In this document: in pieces, positions 38,946 through 52,526 of the stretch
How the letters are laid out: each line of letters opens with the position of its first letter
How positions within the stretch are numbered: position 1 is the stretch's first letter
Source: Hydractinia symbiolongicarpus
Taxonomy: Eukaryota > Cnidaria > Hydrozoa > Anthoathecata > Hydractiniidae
Direction of reading: 5' to 3'
Length of the DNA: 64,000 nt
Assembly (NCBI RefSeq): GCF_029227915.1
Contig: NC_079881.1
Span: forward strand, 25,955,501-26,019,500
Notes under the pieces: generated by a model
Database searches by the model: none
Seen by the model: the letters and a program-made list of their open reading frames with translations, nothing else
Told to the model about the DNA's origin: nothing
Program-made: the position numbers and the translations under genes

Positions 38946-39756
38946 CGTTCGGGAGATGAGTTTACTCCCTGGGTACTTTCTTTGTATACGTTTGACTATA
39001 CGGGCCAAGCCCGGGATTTACGGGAAATCGCGGGTTTTCGTTTGCCGGCGATTAAACTTCTTTTATTCAGCGTCGCATCAAAAATGAAAACATTTTTGAA
39101 AACTACAAGTCTCATGCGTTTTAGTGGTGAAAAAATAATTTAAAAAATCGTTCGGGAAATGAGTTTACTCCCTGGGTACTTTCTTTGTATACTTTTGACT
39201 ATACGGGCCGAGTCTGGGATTTACGGGAAATCGCAGGTTTTCGTTTGCCGGCGATTAAACCTCTTTCATTAGGCGTCTCATCAAAAATGAAAACATTTCT
39301 GAAAACTACAAGTCTCATGCGTTTTAGTGGTGAAAAAATAATTTAAAAAATCGTTCGGGAAATGAGTTTACTCCCTGGGTACTTTCTTTGTATACTTTTG
39401 ACTATACGGGCCGAGTCTGGGATTTACGGGAAATCGCAGGTTTTCGTTTGCCGGCGATTAAACTTCTTTTATTCAGCGTCTCATCAAAAATGAAAACATT
39501 TTTGAAAACTGCAAGTCTCATGCGTTTTAGTGGTGAAAAGATAATTTAAAAAATCGTTTTGGAAATGAGTTTACTCACAGGGTACTTTCTTTGTATACAT
39601 TCGACTATACGGGCCAACCCTGGGTTTACGGGAAATCGCGGGTTTTCGTTTGCCAGCTATTAAACCACTTTCATTAAGCGTCTCATCAAAAATGAAAACA
39701 TTTCTGAAAACTACAAGTCTCATGCGTTTTAGTGGTGAAAAAATGATTTAAAAAAT

Positions 39757-39874
39757 CGTTCGGGAAATGAGTTTACACCGTGGGTACTTTTTTGTATACT
39801 TTTGACTATACGGGCCGAGTCTGGGATTTACGGGAAGTCGCTGGTTTTCGTTTGCCGGCGATTAAACTTCTTTT
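39757..39874. repeat. Truncated 118-bp monomer (copy 7)
   Basis: Same junction, only 929 bp after copy 6, because the unit between them has lost one monomer. Confidence 0.9.
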
Positions 39875-40887
39875 CGTTCGGGAGATGAGTTTACTCCCTG
39901 GGTACTTTCTTTGTATACGTTTGACTATACGGGCCAAGCCCGGGATTTACGGGAAATCGCGGGTTTTCGTTTGCCGGCGATTAAACTTCTTTTATTCAGC
40001 GTCGCATCAAAAATGAAAACATTTTTGAAAACTACAAGTCTCATGCGTTTTAGTGGTGAAAAAATAATTTAAAAAATCGTTCGGGAAATGAGTTTACTCC
40101 CTGGGTACTTTCTTTGTATACATTTGACTATACGGGCCAAGCCCGGGATTTACGGGAAATCGCGGGTTTTCGTTTGCCGGCGATTAAACTTCTTTTATTC
40201 AGCGTCTCATCAAAAATGAAAACATTTTTGAAAACTACAAGTCTTATGCGTTTTAGTGGTGAAAAGTAATTTAAAAAATCGTTCTGGAAATGAGTTTACT
40301 CACAGGGTACTTTCTTTGTATACATTCGACTATACGGGCCAAGCCCAGGATTTAGGGGAAATCGCGGGTTTTCGTTTGCCGGCGATTAAACCTCTTTCAT
40401 TAGGCGTCTCATCAAAAATGAAAACATTTCTGAAAACTACAAGTCTCATGCGTTTTAGTGGTGAAAAAATAATTTAAAAAATCGTTCGGGAAATGAGTTT
40501 ACTCCCTGGGTACTTTCTTTGTATACTTTTGACTATACGGGCCGAGTCTGGGATTTACGGGAAATCGCAGGTTTTCGTTTGCCGGCGATTAAACTTCTTT
40601 TATTCAGCGTCTCATCAAAAATGAAAACATTTTTGAAAACTGCAAGTCTCATGCGTTTTAGTGGTGAAAAGATAATTTAAAAAATCGTTTTGGAAATGAG
40701 TTTACTCACAGGGTACTTTCTTTGTATACATTCGACTATACGGGCCAACCCTGGGTTTACGGGAAATCGCGGGTTTTCGTTTGCCAGCTATTAAACCACT
40801 TTCATTAAGCGTCTCATCAAAAATGAAAACATTTCTGAAAACTACAAGTCTCATGCGTTTTAGTGGTGAAAAAATGATTTAAAAAAT

Positions 40888-41005
40888 CGTTCGGGAAATG
40901 AGTTTACACCGTGGGTACTTTTTTGTATACTTTTGACTATACGGGCCGAGTCTGGGATTTACGGGAAGTCGCTGGTTTTCGTTTGCCGGCGATTAAACTT
41001 CTTTT
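40888..41005. repeat. Truncated 118-bp monomer (copy 8)
   Basis: Last occurrence, 1,131 bp after copy 7. None is found in domains D-F. Confidence 0.9.
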
Positions 41006-41447
41006 CGTTCGGGAGATGAGTTTACTCCCTGGGTACTTTCTTTGTATACGTTTGACTATACGGGCCAAGCCCGGGATTTACGGGAAATCGCGGGTTTTCG
41101 TTTGCCGGCGATTAAACTTCTTTTATTCAGCGTCGCATCAAAAATGAAAACATTTTTGAAAACTACAAGTCTCATGCGTTTTAGTGGTGAAAAAATAATT
41201 TAAAAAATCGTTCGGGAAATGAGTTTACTCCCTGGGTACTTTCTTTGTATACTTTTGACTATACGGGCCGAGTCTGGGATTTACGGGAAATCGCAGGTTT
41301 TCGTTTGCCGGCGATTAAACTTCTTTTATTCAGCGTCTCATCAAAAATGAAAACATTTTTGAAAACTGCAAGTCTCATGCGTTTTAGTGGTGAAAAGATA
41401 ATTTAAAAAATCGTTTTGGAAATGAGTTTACTCACAGGGTACTTTCT

Positions 41448-44400
41448 TTGTATACATTCGACTATACGGGCCAACCCTGGGATTTACGGGAAATCGCGGG
41501 TTTTCGTTTGCCGGCGATTGAACGTCTTTTATTCAGCGTCTCACTAAAAATGAAAACAAGTTTGAAGACTGCAAGTCTCATGCGTTTTAGTGGTGAAAAA
41601 ATGATTAAAAAAATCGTTCGGGAAATGAGTTTACACCGTGGGTACTTTTTTGTATACTTTTGACTATACGGGCCGAGTCCAGGATTTACGGGAAATCGCA
41701 GGTTTTCGTTTGCCAGCTATTAAGCCACTTTCATTAAGCGTCTCATCAAAAATGAAAACATTTCTGAAAACTACAAGTCTCATGCGTTTTAGTGGTGAAA
41801 AAATGATTTAAAAAATCGTTCGGGAAATGAGTTTACACCGTGGGTACTTTTTTGTATGCTTTTGACTATACGGGCCGAGTCTGGGATTTACGGGAAGTCG
41901 CTGGTTTTCGTTTGACGGCGATTAAACTTCTTTTATTCAGCGTCTCATCAAAAATGAAAACATTTTTAAAAACTACAAGTCTCATGGGCTTTAGTGGTGA
42001 AATAATATTTTAAAAAATCGTTCGGGAAATGAGTTTACACCCTGGGTACTTTCTTTGTATGCTTTTGACTATACGGCCGAGTCCAGGATTTACGGGAAAT
42101 CGCAGGTTTTCGTTTGCCGGCGATTAAACGTCTTTTATTCATCGTCTCACTGAAAATGAAAACAAGTTTGAAGACTACAAGTCTCATGCGTTTTAGTGGT
42201 GAAAAAATAATTTAAAAAATCGTTCGGGAAATGAGTTTACTCCCTGGGTACTTTCTTTGTATACGTTTGACTATACGGGCCAAGCCCGGGATTTACGGGA
42301 AATCGCGGGTTTTCGTTTGCCGGCGATTAAACTTCTTTTATTCAGCGTCTCATCAAAAATGAAAACATTTTTGAAAACAACAAGTCTTATGCGTTTTAGT
42401 GGTGAAAAAATAATTTAAAAAATCGTTCTGGAAATGAGTTTACTCACATGGCACTTTCTTTGTATACATTCGACTATACGGGCCAAGCCCGGGATTTACG
42501 GGAAATGGCGGGTTTTCGTTTGCCGGCGATTAAACTTCTTTTATTCAGTGTCACATCAAAAATGAAAACATTTTAGAAAACTACAAGTCTCATGCGTTTT
42601 AGTGGTAAAAAGATAATTTAAAAAATCCTTTTGGAAATGAGTTTACTCACAGGGTACTTTCTTTGTATACATTCGACTATACGGTCCAAGCCCAGGATTT
42701 ACGGGAAATCGCGGGTTTTCGTTTGCCGGCGATTAAACCACTTTCATTAAGCGTCTCATCAAAAATGAAAACATTTCTGAAAACTACAAGTCTCATGCGC
42801 TTTAGTGGTGAAAAAATAATTTAAAAAATCGTTCGGGAAATGAGTTTACTCCCTGGGTACTTTCTTTGTATACTTTTGACTATACAGGCCGAGTCTGGGA
42901 TTTACGGGAAATCGCAGGTTTTCGTTTGCCGGCGATTAAACTTCTTTTATTCAGCGTCTCATCAAAAATGAAAACATTTTTGAAAACTGCAAGTCTCATG
43001 CGTTTTAGTGGTGAAAAGATAATTTAAAAAATCGTTTTGGAAATGAGTTTACTCACAGGGTACTTTCTTTGTATACATTCGACTATACGGGCCAAGCCTG
43101 GGAATTACGGGAAATCGCGGGTTTTCGTTTGCCAGCTATTAAACCACTTTCATTAAGCGTCTCATCAAAAATGAAAACATTTCTAAAAACTACAAGTCTC
43201 ATGCGTTTTAGTGGTGAAAAAATGATTTAAAAAATCGTTCGGGAAATGAGTTTACACCGTGGGTACTTTTTTGTATACTTTTGACTATACGGGCCGAGTC
43301 TGGGATTTACGGGAAGTCGCGGGTTTTCGTTTGCCGGCGATTAAACGTCTTTTATTCAGCGTCTCATCAAAAATGAAAACATTTTTAAAAACTACAAGTC
43401 TCATGGGCTTTAGTGGTGAAATAATAATTTAAAAAATCGTTCGGGAAATGAGTTTACACCCTGGGTACTTTCTTTGTATGCTTTTGACTATACGGCCGAG
43501 TCCAGGATTTACGGGAAATCGCAGGTTTTCGTTTGCCGGCGATTAAACGTCTTTTATTCAGCGTCTTACTAAAAATGAAAGCAAGTTTGAAGACTACAAG
43601 TCTCATGCGTTTTAGTGGTGAAAAAATAATTTAAAAAATCGTTCGGGAAATGAGTTTACTCCCTGGGTACTTTCTTTGTATACATTTGACTATACGGGCC
43701 AAGCCCGGGATTTACGGGAAATCGCGGGTTTTCGTTTGCCGGCGATTAAACTTCTTTTATTCAGCGTCTCATCAAAAATGAAAACATTTTTGAAAACTAC
43801 AAGTCTTATGCGTTTTAGTGGTGAAAAAATAATTTAAAAAATCGTTCTGGAAATGAGTTTACTCACATGGCACTTTCTTTGTATACATTCGACTATACGG
43901 GCCAAGCCCGGGATTTACGGGAAATCGCGGGTTTTCGTTTGCCGGCGATTAAACCACTTTCATTAAGCGTCTCATCAAAAATGAAAACATTTCTGAAAAC
44001 TACAAGTCTCATGCGTTTTAGTGGTGAAAAAATAATTTAAAAAATCGTTCGGGAAATGAGTTTACTCCCTGCGTACTTTCTTTGTATACATTTGACTATA
44101 CGGGCCAAGCCCGGGATTTACGGGAAATCGCGGGTTTTCGTTTGCCGGCGATTAAACTTCTTTTATTCAGCGTCTCATCAAAAATGAAAACATTTTTGAA
44201 AACTACAAGTCTTATGCGTTTTAGTGGTGAAAAAATAATTTAAAAAATCGTTCTGGAAATGAGTTTACTCACATGGCACTTTCTTTGTATACATTCGACT
44301 ATACGGGCCAAGCCCGGGATTTACGGGAAATCGCGGGTTTTCGTTTGCCGGCGATTAAACCACTTTCATTAAGCGTCTCATCAAAAATGAAAACATTTCT

Positions 44401-47400
44401 GAAAACTGCAAGTCTCATGCATTTTAGTGGTGAAAAAATAATTTAAAAAATTGTTCGCGAAATGAGTTAACTCCCTGGGTACTTTCTTTGTATACTTTTG
44501 ACTATACGGGCCGAGTCTGGGATTTACGGGAAATCGCAGGTTTTCGTTTGCCGGCGATTAAACTTCTTTTATTCAGCGTCTCATCAAAAATGAAAACATT
44601 TTTGAAAACTGCAAGTCTCATGCGTTTTAGAGGTGAAAAGATAATTTAAAAAATCGTTTTGGAAATGAGTTTACTCACAGGGTACTTTCTTTGTATACAT
44701 TCGACTATACGGGCCAAGCCTGGGATTTACGGGAAATCGCGGGTTTTCGTTTGCCAGCTATTAAACCACTTTCCTTAAGCGTCTCATCAAAAATGAAAAC
44801 ATTTCTGAAAACTACAAGTCTCATGCGTTTTAGTGGTGAAAAAATGATTTAAAAAATCGTTCGGGAAATGAGTTTACACCGTGGGTACTTTTTTGTATAC
44901 TTTTGACTATACGGGCCGAGTCTGGGATTTACGGGAAGTCGCGGGTTTTCGTTTGCCGGCGATGAAACTTCTTTTATTCAGCGTCTCATCAAAAATGAAA
45001 ACATTTTTAAAAATTACAAGTCTCATGCGTTTTAGTGGTGAAAAAATAATTTAAAAAATCGTTCGGGAAATGAGTTTACTCCCTGGGTACTTTCTTTGTA
45101 TACATTTGACTATACGGGCCAAGCCCGGGATTTACGGGAAATCGCGGGTTTTCGTTTGCCGGCGATTAAACTTCTTTTATTCAGCGTCTCATCAAAAATG
45201 AAAACATTTTTGAAAACTACAAGTCTTATGCGTTTTAGTGGTGAAAAAATAATTTAAAAAATCATTCTGGAAATGAGTTTACTCACATGGCACTTTCTTT
45301 GTATACATTCGACTATACGGGCCAAGCCCGGGATTTACGGGAAATCGCGGGTTTTCGTTTGCCGGCGATTAAACTACTTTCATTAAGCGTCTCATCAAAA
45401 ATGAAAACATTTCTGAAAACTGCAAGTCTAATGCGTTTTAGTGGTGAAAAAATAATTTAAAAAATCGTTCGGGAAATGAGTTTACACCGTGGGTACTTTT
45501 TTGTATACTTTTGACTATACGGGCCGAGTCTGGGATTTACGGGAAGTCGCGGGTTTTCGTTTGCCGGCGATTAAACTTCTTTTATTCAGCGTCTCATCAA
45601 AAATGAAAACATTTTTAAAAACTACAAGTCTCATGGGCTTTAGTGGTGAAATAATAATTTAAAAAATCGTTCGGGAAATGAGTTTACACCCTGGGTACTT
45701 TCTTTGTATGCTTTTGACTATACGGCCGAGTCCAGGATTTACGGGAAATCGTAGGTTTTCGTTTGCCGGCGATTAAACGTCTTTTATTCAGCGTCTCACT
45801 AAAAATGAAAGAAAGTTTGAAGACTACAAGTCTCATGCGTTTTAATGGTGAAAAAATAATTTAAAAAATCGTTCGGGAAATGAGTTTACTTCCCGGGTAC
45901 TTCCTTTGTATACATTTGACTATACTGGCCAAGCCCGGGATTTACGGGAAATCGCGGGTTTTCGTTTGCCGGCGATGAAACTTCTTTTATTCAGCGTCTC
46001 ATCAAAAATGAAAACATTTTTGAAAACTACAAGTCTTATGCGTTTTAGTGGTGAAAAAATAATTTAAAAAATCGTTCTGGAAATGAGTTTACTCACATGG
46101 CACTTTCTTTGTATACATTCGACTATACGGGCCAAGCCCGGGATTTACGGGAAATCGCGGGTTTTCGTTTGCCGGCGATTAAACCACTTTCATTAAGCGT
46201 CTCATCAAAAATGAAAACATTTCTGAAAACTGCAAGTCTCATGCGTTTTAGTGGTGAAAAAATAATTTAAAAAATCGTTCGGTAAATGAGTTTACACCGT
46301 GGGTGCTTTTTTGTATACTTTTGACTATACGGGCCGAGTCTGGGATTTACGGGAAGTCGCGGGTTTTCGTTTGCCGGCGATTAAACTTCTTTTATTCAGC
46401 GTCTCATCAAAAATGAAAACATTTTTAAAAACTACAAGTCTCATGGGCTTTAGTGGTGAAATAATAATTTAAAAAATCGTTCGGGAAATGAGTTTACACC
46501 CTGGGTACTTTCTTTGTATGCTTTTGACTATACGGCCGAGTCCAGGATTTACGGGAAATCGCAGGTTTTCGTTTGCCGGCGATTAAACGTCTTTTATTCA
46601 GCGTCTCACTAAAAATGAAAGCAAGTTTGAAGACTACAAGTCTCATGCGTTTTAGTGGTGAAAAAATAATTTAAAAAATCGTTCGGGAAATCAGTTTACT
46701 CCCTGGGTACTTTCTTTGTATACATTTGACTATACGGGCCAAGCCCGGGATTTACGGGAAATCGCGGGTTTTCGTTTGCCGGCGATTAAACTTCTTTTAT
46801 TCAGCGTCTCATCAAAAATGAAAACATTTTTGAAAACTACAAGTCTTATGCGTTTTAGTGGTGAAAAAATAATTTAAAAAATCGTTCTGGAAATGAGTTT
46901 ACTCACATGGCACTTTCTTTGTATACATTCGACTATACGGGCCAAGCCCGGGATTTACGGGAAATCGCGGGTTTTTGTTTGCCGGCGATTAAACCACTTT
47001 CATTAAGCGTCTCATCAAAAATGAAAACATTTCTGAAAACTGCAAGTCTCATGCGTTTTAGTGGTGAAAAAATAATTTAAAAAATCGTTCGGGAAATGAG
47101 TTAACTCCCTGGGTACTTTCTTTGTATACTTTTGACTATACGGGCCGAGTCTGGGATTTACGGGAAATCGCGGGTTTTCGTTTGCCAGCTATTAAACCAC
47201 TTTCATTAAGCGTCTCATCAAAAATGAAAACATTTTTGAAAACTGCAAGTCTCATGGGCTTTAGTGGTGAAATAATAATTTAAAAAATCGTTCGGGAAAT
47301 GAGTTTACTCCCTGGGTACTTTCTTTGTATGCTTTTGACTATACGGCCGAGCCCAGGATTTACGGGAAATCGCAGGTTTTCGTTTGCCGGCGATTAAACG

Positions 47401-48300
47401 TCTTTTATTCAGCGTCTCACTAAAAATGAAAGCAAGTTTGAAGACTACAAGTCTCATGGGTTTTAGTGGTGAAAAAATAATTTAAAAAATCGTTCGGGAA
47501 ATGAGTTTACTCCCTGGGTACTTTCTTTGTATACATTTGACTATACGGGCCAAGCCCGGGATTTACGGGAAATCGAGGGTTTTCCTTTGCCGGCGATTAA
47601 ACTTCTTTTATTCAGCGTCTCATCAAAAATGAAAACATTTTTGAAAACTACAAGTCTTATGCGTTTTAGTGGTGAAAAAATAATTTAAAAAATCGTTCGG
47701 GAAATGAGTTTACACCCTGGGTACTTTCTTTGTATGCTTTTGACTATACGGCCGAGCCCAGGATTTACGGGAAATCGCAGGTTTTCGTTTGCCGGCGATT
47801 AAACGTCTTTTATTCAGCGTCTCACTAAAAATGAAAGCAAGTTTGAAGACTACAAGTCTCATGCGTTTTAGTGGTGAAAAAATAATTTAAAAAATCGTTC
47901 GGGAAATGAGTTTACTCCCTGGGTACTTTCTTTGTATACATTTGACTATACGGGCCAAGCCCGGGATTTACGGGAAATCGCGGGTTTTCCTTTGCCGGCG
48001 ATTAAACTTCTTTTATTCAGCGTCTCATCAAAAATGAAAACATTTTTGAAAACTACAAGTCTTATGCGTTTTAGTGGTGAAAAAATAATTTAAAAAATCG
48101 TTCTGGAAATGAGTTTACTCACATGGCACTTTCTTTGTATACATTCGACTATACGGGCCAAGCCCGGGATTTACGGGAAATCGCGGGTTTTCGTTTGCCG
48201 GCGATTAAACCACTTTCATTAAGCGTCTCATCAAAAATGAAAACATTTCTGAAAACTGCAAGTCTCATGCGTTTTAGTGGTGAAAAAATAATTTAAAAAA
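41448..48300. repeat. Satellite domain D: diverged relatives of the long unit
   Basis: From about 41,838 to 43,400 the monomer order follows 19,820-21,400 at offset about 22,018, including cattttagaaaac, ccttttggaaatg and acggtccaagcccagg. It carries many private changes (aataatatttta near 42003, ttcatcgtctcactg near 42138, gtcacatc near 42550, ggaattacggg near 43102). It is thus an older copy of part of the domain B unit. Further right, ctcacatggcac monomers become frequent. Confidence 0.75.
45270..47090. repeat. 810-bp tetramer repeats
   Basis: The ctcacatggcac monomer recurs near 45287, 46097 and 46907 and caccgtggg at about 45486 and 46296, a period of 810 bp or four monomers. The composition differs from the tetramer at 20770-22465, so tetramer amplification has happened more than once. 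Single-copy changes include cggtaaatgag with gggtgctttt near 46281 and ttcccgggtacttcc near 45890. Confidence 0.75.
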
Positions 48301-49551
48301 TCGTTTTGGAAATGAGTTTACTCACAGGGTACTTTCTTTGTATACATTCGACTATACGGGCCAAGCCTGGGATTTACGGGAAATCGCGGGTTTTCGTTTG
48401 CCAGCTATTAAACCACTTTCATTAAGCGTCTCATCAAAAATGAAAACATTTCTGAAAACTACAAGTCTCATGCGTTTTAGTGGTGAAAAAATGATTTAAA
48501 AAATCGTTCGGGAAATCAGTTTACACCGTGGTTACTTTTTTGTATACTTTTGACTATACGGGCCGAGTCCGGGATTTACGGGAAGTCGCGGGTTTTCGTT
48601 TGCCGGCGAGTAAACTTCTTTTATTCAGCGTCTCATCAAAAATGAAAACATTTTTAAAAACTACAAGTCTTATGGGTTTTAGTGGTGAAATAATAATTTA
48701 AAAATTCGTTCGGGAAATGAGTTTACACCCTGGTTACTTTCTTTGTATGCTTTTGACTATACGGCCGAGTCCAGTATTTACGGGAAATCGCAGGTTTTCG
48801 TTTGCCGGCGATTAAACTTCTTTTATTCAGCGTCTCATCAAAAATGAAAACATTTTTGAAGACTACAAGTCTCATGCGTTTTAGTGGTGAAAAAATAATT
48901 TAAAAAATCGTTCGGGAAATGAGTTTACTCACAGGGTACTTTCTTTGTATACATTCGACTATACGGGCCAAGCCTGGGATTTACGGGAAATCGCGGGTTT
49001 TCGTTTGCCAGCTATTAAACCACTTTCATTAAGCGTCTCATCAAAAATGAAAACATTTCTGAAAACTACAAGTCTCATGCGTTTTAGTGGTGAAAAAATG
49101 ATTTAAAAAATCGTTCGGGAAATGAGTTTACACCGTGGGTACTTTTTTGTATACTTTTGACTATACGGGCCGAGTCTGGGATTTACGGGAAGTCGCGGGT
49201 TTTCGTTTGCCGGCGATTAAACTTCTTTTATTCAGCGTTTCATCAAAAATGAAAACATTTTTAAAAACTACAAGTCTCATGGGCTTTAGTGGTGAAATAA
49301 TAATTTAAAAAATCGTTCGGGAAATGAGTTTACACCCTGGGTACTTTCTTTGTATGCTTTTGACTATACGGCCGAGCCCAGGATTTACGGGAAATCGCAG
49401 GTTTTCGTTTGCCGGCGATTAAACGTCTTTTATTCAGCGTCTCACTAAAAATGAAAGCAAGTTTGAAGACTACAAGTCTCATGCGTTTTAGTGGTGAAAA
49501 AATAATTTAAAAAATCGTTCGGGAAATGAGTTTACTCCCTGGGTACTTTCT

Positions 49552-50363
49552 TTGTATATTTTGACTATACGGTCCGAGTCAGGGATTTACGGGAAGTCGC
49601 GGGTTTTCGTTTGCCGGTGATTAAACTTCTTTTATTCAGCGTCTCATCAAAAATGAAAACATTTTTAAAAACTCTAAGTCTCATGCGTTTTAGTGGTGAA
49701 AAAATAATTTAAAAAATCGTTCGGGAAATGAGTTTACTCCCTGGGTACTTTCTTTGTATACTTTTGACTATACGGGCCGAGTCCGGGATTTACGGGAAGT
49801 CGCGGGTTTTCGTTTGCCGGCGATTAAACTTCTTTTATTCAGCGTCTCATCAAAAATGAAAACATTTTTAAAAACTACAAGTCTCATGGGCTTTAGTGGT
49901 GAAAAAATAATTTAAAAAATCGTTCGGGAAATGAGTTTACTCCCTGGGTACTTTCTTTGTATATTTTGACTATACGGTCCGAGTCAGGGATTTACGGGAA
50001 GTCGCGGGTTTTCGTTTGCCGGTGATTAAACTTCTTTTATTCAGCGTCTCATCAAAAATGAAAACATTTTTAAAAACTCTAAGTCTCATGCGTTTTAGTG
50101 GTGAAAAAATAATTTAAAAAATCGTTCGGGAAATGAGTTTACTCCCTGGGTACTTTCTTTGTATACTTTTGACTATACGGGCCGAGTCCGGGATTTACGG
50201 GAAGTCGCGGGTTTTCGTTTGCCGGCGATTAAACTTCTTTTATTCAGCGTCTCATCAAAAATGAAAACATTTTTAAAAACTACAAGTCTCATGGGCTTTA
50301 GTGGTGAAAAAATAATTTAAAAAATCGTTCGGGAAATGAGTTTACTCCCTGGGTACCTTCTTT
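49552..50363. repeat. 406-bp dimer in two tandem copies
   Basis: The monomer pair with tttgtatattttgac, gtccgagtcaggg, ggtgattaaac and actctaagtc repeats after exactly 406 bp (49552 and 49958). The gtcaggg form is limited to this pair; elsewhere the same monomer has gtcgggg. This is the smallest clear local duplication in the array. Confidence 0.85.
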
Positions 50364-52526
50364 GTATACATTTGACTATACGGGCCAAGCCCGGGATTTA
50401 CGGGAAATCGCGGGTTTTCGTTTGCCGGCGATTAAACTTCTTTTATTCAGCGTCTCATCAAAAATGAAAACATTTTTGAAAACTACAAGTCTTATGCGTT
50501 TTAGTGGTGAAAAAATAATTTAAAAAATCGTTCTGGAAATGAGTTTACTCACATGGCACTTTCTTTGTATACATTTGACTATACGGGCCAAGCCCGGGAT
50601 TTACGGGAAATCGCGGGTTTTCGTTTGCCGGCGATTAAACTTCTTTTATTCAGCGTCTCATCAAAAATGAAAACATTTTTGAAAACTACAAGTCTTATGC
50701 GTTTTAGTGGTGAAAAAATAATTTAAAAAATCGTTCTGGAAATGAGTTTACTCCCTGGGTACTTTCTTTGTATACATTTGACTATACGGGCCAAGCCCGG
50801 GATTTACGGGAAATCGCGGGTTTTCCTTTGCCGGCGATTAAACTTCTTTTATTCAGCGTCTCATCAAAAATGAAAACATTTTTGAAAACTACAAGTCTTA
50901 TGCGTTTTAGTGGTGAAAAAATAATTTAAAAAATCGTTCTGGAAATGAGTTTACTCACATGGCACTTTCTTTGTATACATTCGACTATACGGGCCAAGCC
51001 CGGGATTTACGGGAAATCGCGGGTTTTCGTTTGCCGGCGATTAAACCACTTTCATTAAGCGTCTCATCAAAAATGAAAACATTTCTGAAAACTGCAAGTC
51101 TCATGCGTTTTAGTGGTGAAAAAATAATTTAAAAAATCGTTTTGGAAATGAGTTTACTCACAGGGTACTTTCTTTGTATACATTCGACTATACGGGCCAA
51201 GCCTGGGATTTACGGGAAATCGCGGGTTTTCGTTTGCCAGCTATTAAACCACTTTCATTAAGCGTCTCATCAAAAATGAAAACATTTCTGAAAACTACAA
51301 GTCTCATGCGTTTTAGTGGTGAAAAAATGATTTAAAAAATCGTTCGGGAAATCAGTTTACACCGTGGTTACTTTTTTGTATACTTTTGACTATACGGGCC
51401 GAGTCCGGGATTTACGGGAAGTCGCGGGTTTTCGTTTGCCGGCGATTAAACTTCTTTTATTCAGCGTCTCATCAAAAATGAAAACATTTTTAAAAACTAC
51501 AAGTCTTATGGGCTTTAGTGGTGAAATAATAATTTAAAAAATCGTTCGGGAAATGAGTTTACACCCTGGTTACTTTCTTTGTATGCTTTTGACTATACGG
51601 CCGAGTCCAGTATTTACGGGAAATCGCAGGTTTTCGTTTGCCGGCGATTAAACTTCTTTTATTCAGCGTCTCATCAAAAATGAAAACATTTTTGAAGACT
51701 ACAAGTCTCATGCGTTTTAGTGGTGAAAAAATAATTTAAAAAATCGTTCGGGAAATGAGTTTACTCCCTGGGTACTTTCTTTGTATATTTTGACTATACG
51801 GTCCGAGTCGGGGATTTACGGGAAGTCGCGGGTTTTCGTTTGCCGGTGATTAAACTTCTTTTATTCAGCGTCTCATCAAAAATGAAAACATTTTTAAAAA
51901 CTACAAGTCTCATGCGTTTTAGTGGTGAAAAAATAATTTAAAAAATCGTTCGGGAAATGAGTTTACTCCCTGGGTACTTTCTTTGTATACTTTTGACTAT
52001 ACGGGCCGAGTCCGGGATTTACGGGAAGTCGCGGGTTTTCGTTTGCCGGCGATTAAACTTCTTTTATTCAGCGTCTCATCAAAAATGAAAACATTTTTAA
52101 AAACTACAAGTCTCATGGGCTTTAGTGGTGAAAAAATAATTTAAAAAATCGTTCGGGAAATGAGTTTACTCCCTGGGTACCTTCTTTGTATACATTTGAC
52201 TATACGGGCCAAGCCCGGGATTTACGGGAAATCGCGGGTTTTCGTTTGCCGGCGATTAAACTTCTTTTATTCAGCGTCTCATCAAAAATGAAAACATTTT
52301 TGAAAACTACAAGTCTTATGCGTTTTAGTGGTGAAAAAATAATTTAAAAAATCGTTCTGGAAATGAGTTTACTCACATGGCACTTTCTTTGTATACATTC
52401 GACTATACGGGCCAAGCCCGGGATTTACGGGAAATCGCGGGTTTTCGTTTGCCGGCGATTAAACTTCTTTTATTCAGCGTCTCATCAAAAATGAAAACAT
52501 TTTTGAAAACTACAAGTCTTATGCGT

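Larger units (their letters stand above)
34220..41447. repeat. Satellite domain C: 929-1,538-bp units with truncated monomer
   Basis: Units repeat with spacings 1,538, 1,536, 1,334, 1,131, 929 and 1,131 bp, read from the truncated-monomer junction. Each has in order a gaaaagtaattt monomer with gatttaggggaaatcg, a gccgagtctggg monomer, a gccaaccctgg monomer and the truncated caccgtggg monomer. The spacings differ in steps of about one monomer (202-203 bp), showing repeated gain and loss of whole monomers. Near 39240 a chimeric monomer joins cttttgac/gccgagtctggg to cctctttcattaggcg, which is how the 929-bp unit arose. Confidence 0.85.

Noticed and set aside
23827-41663. 73- and 78-codon plus-strand reading frames repeated through domains B and C
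   Set aside because: They arise where a one-base loss or the truncated monomer changes the frame so that two partial monomers read through. They track higher-order units, not selection on protein.
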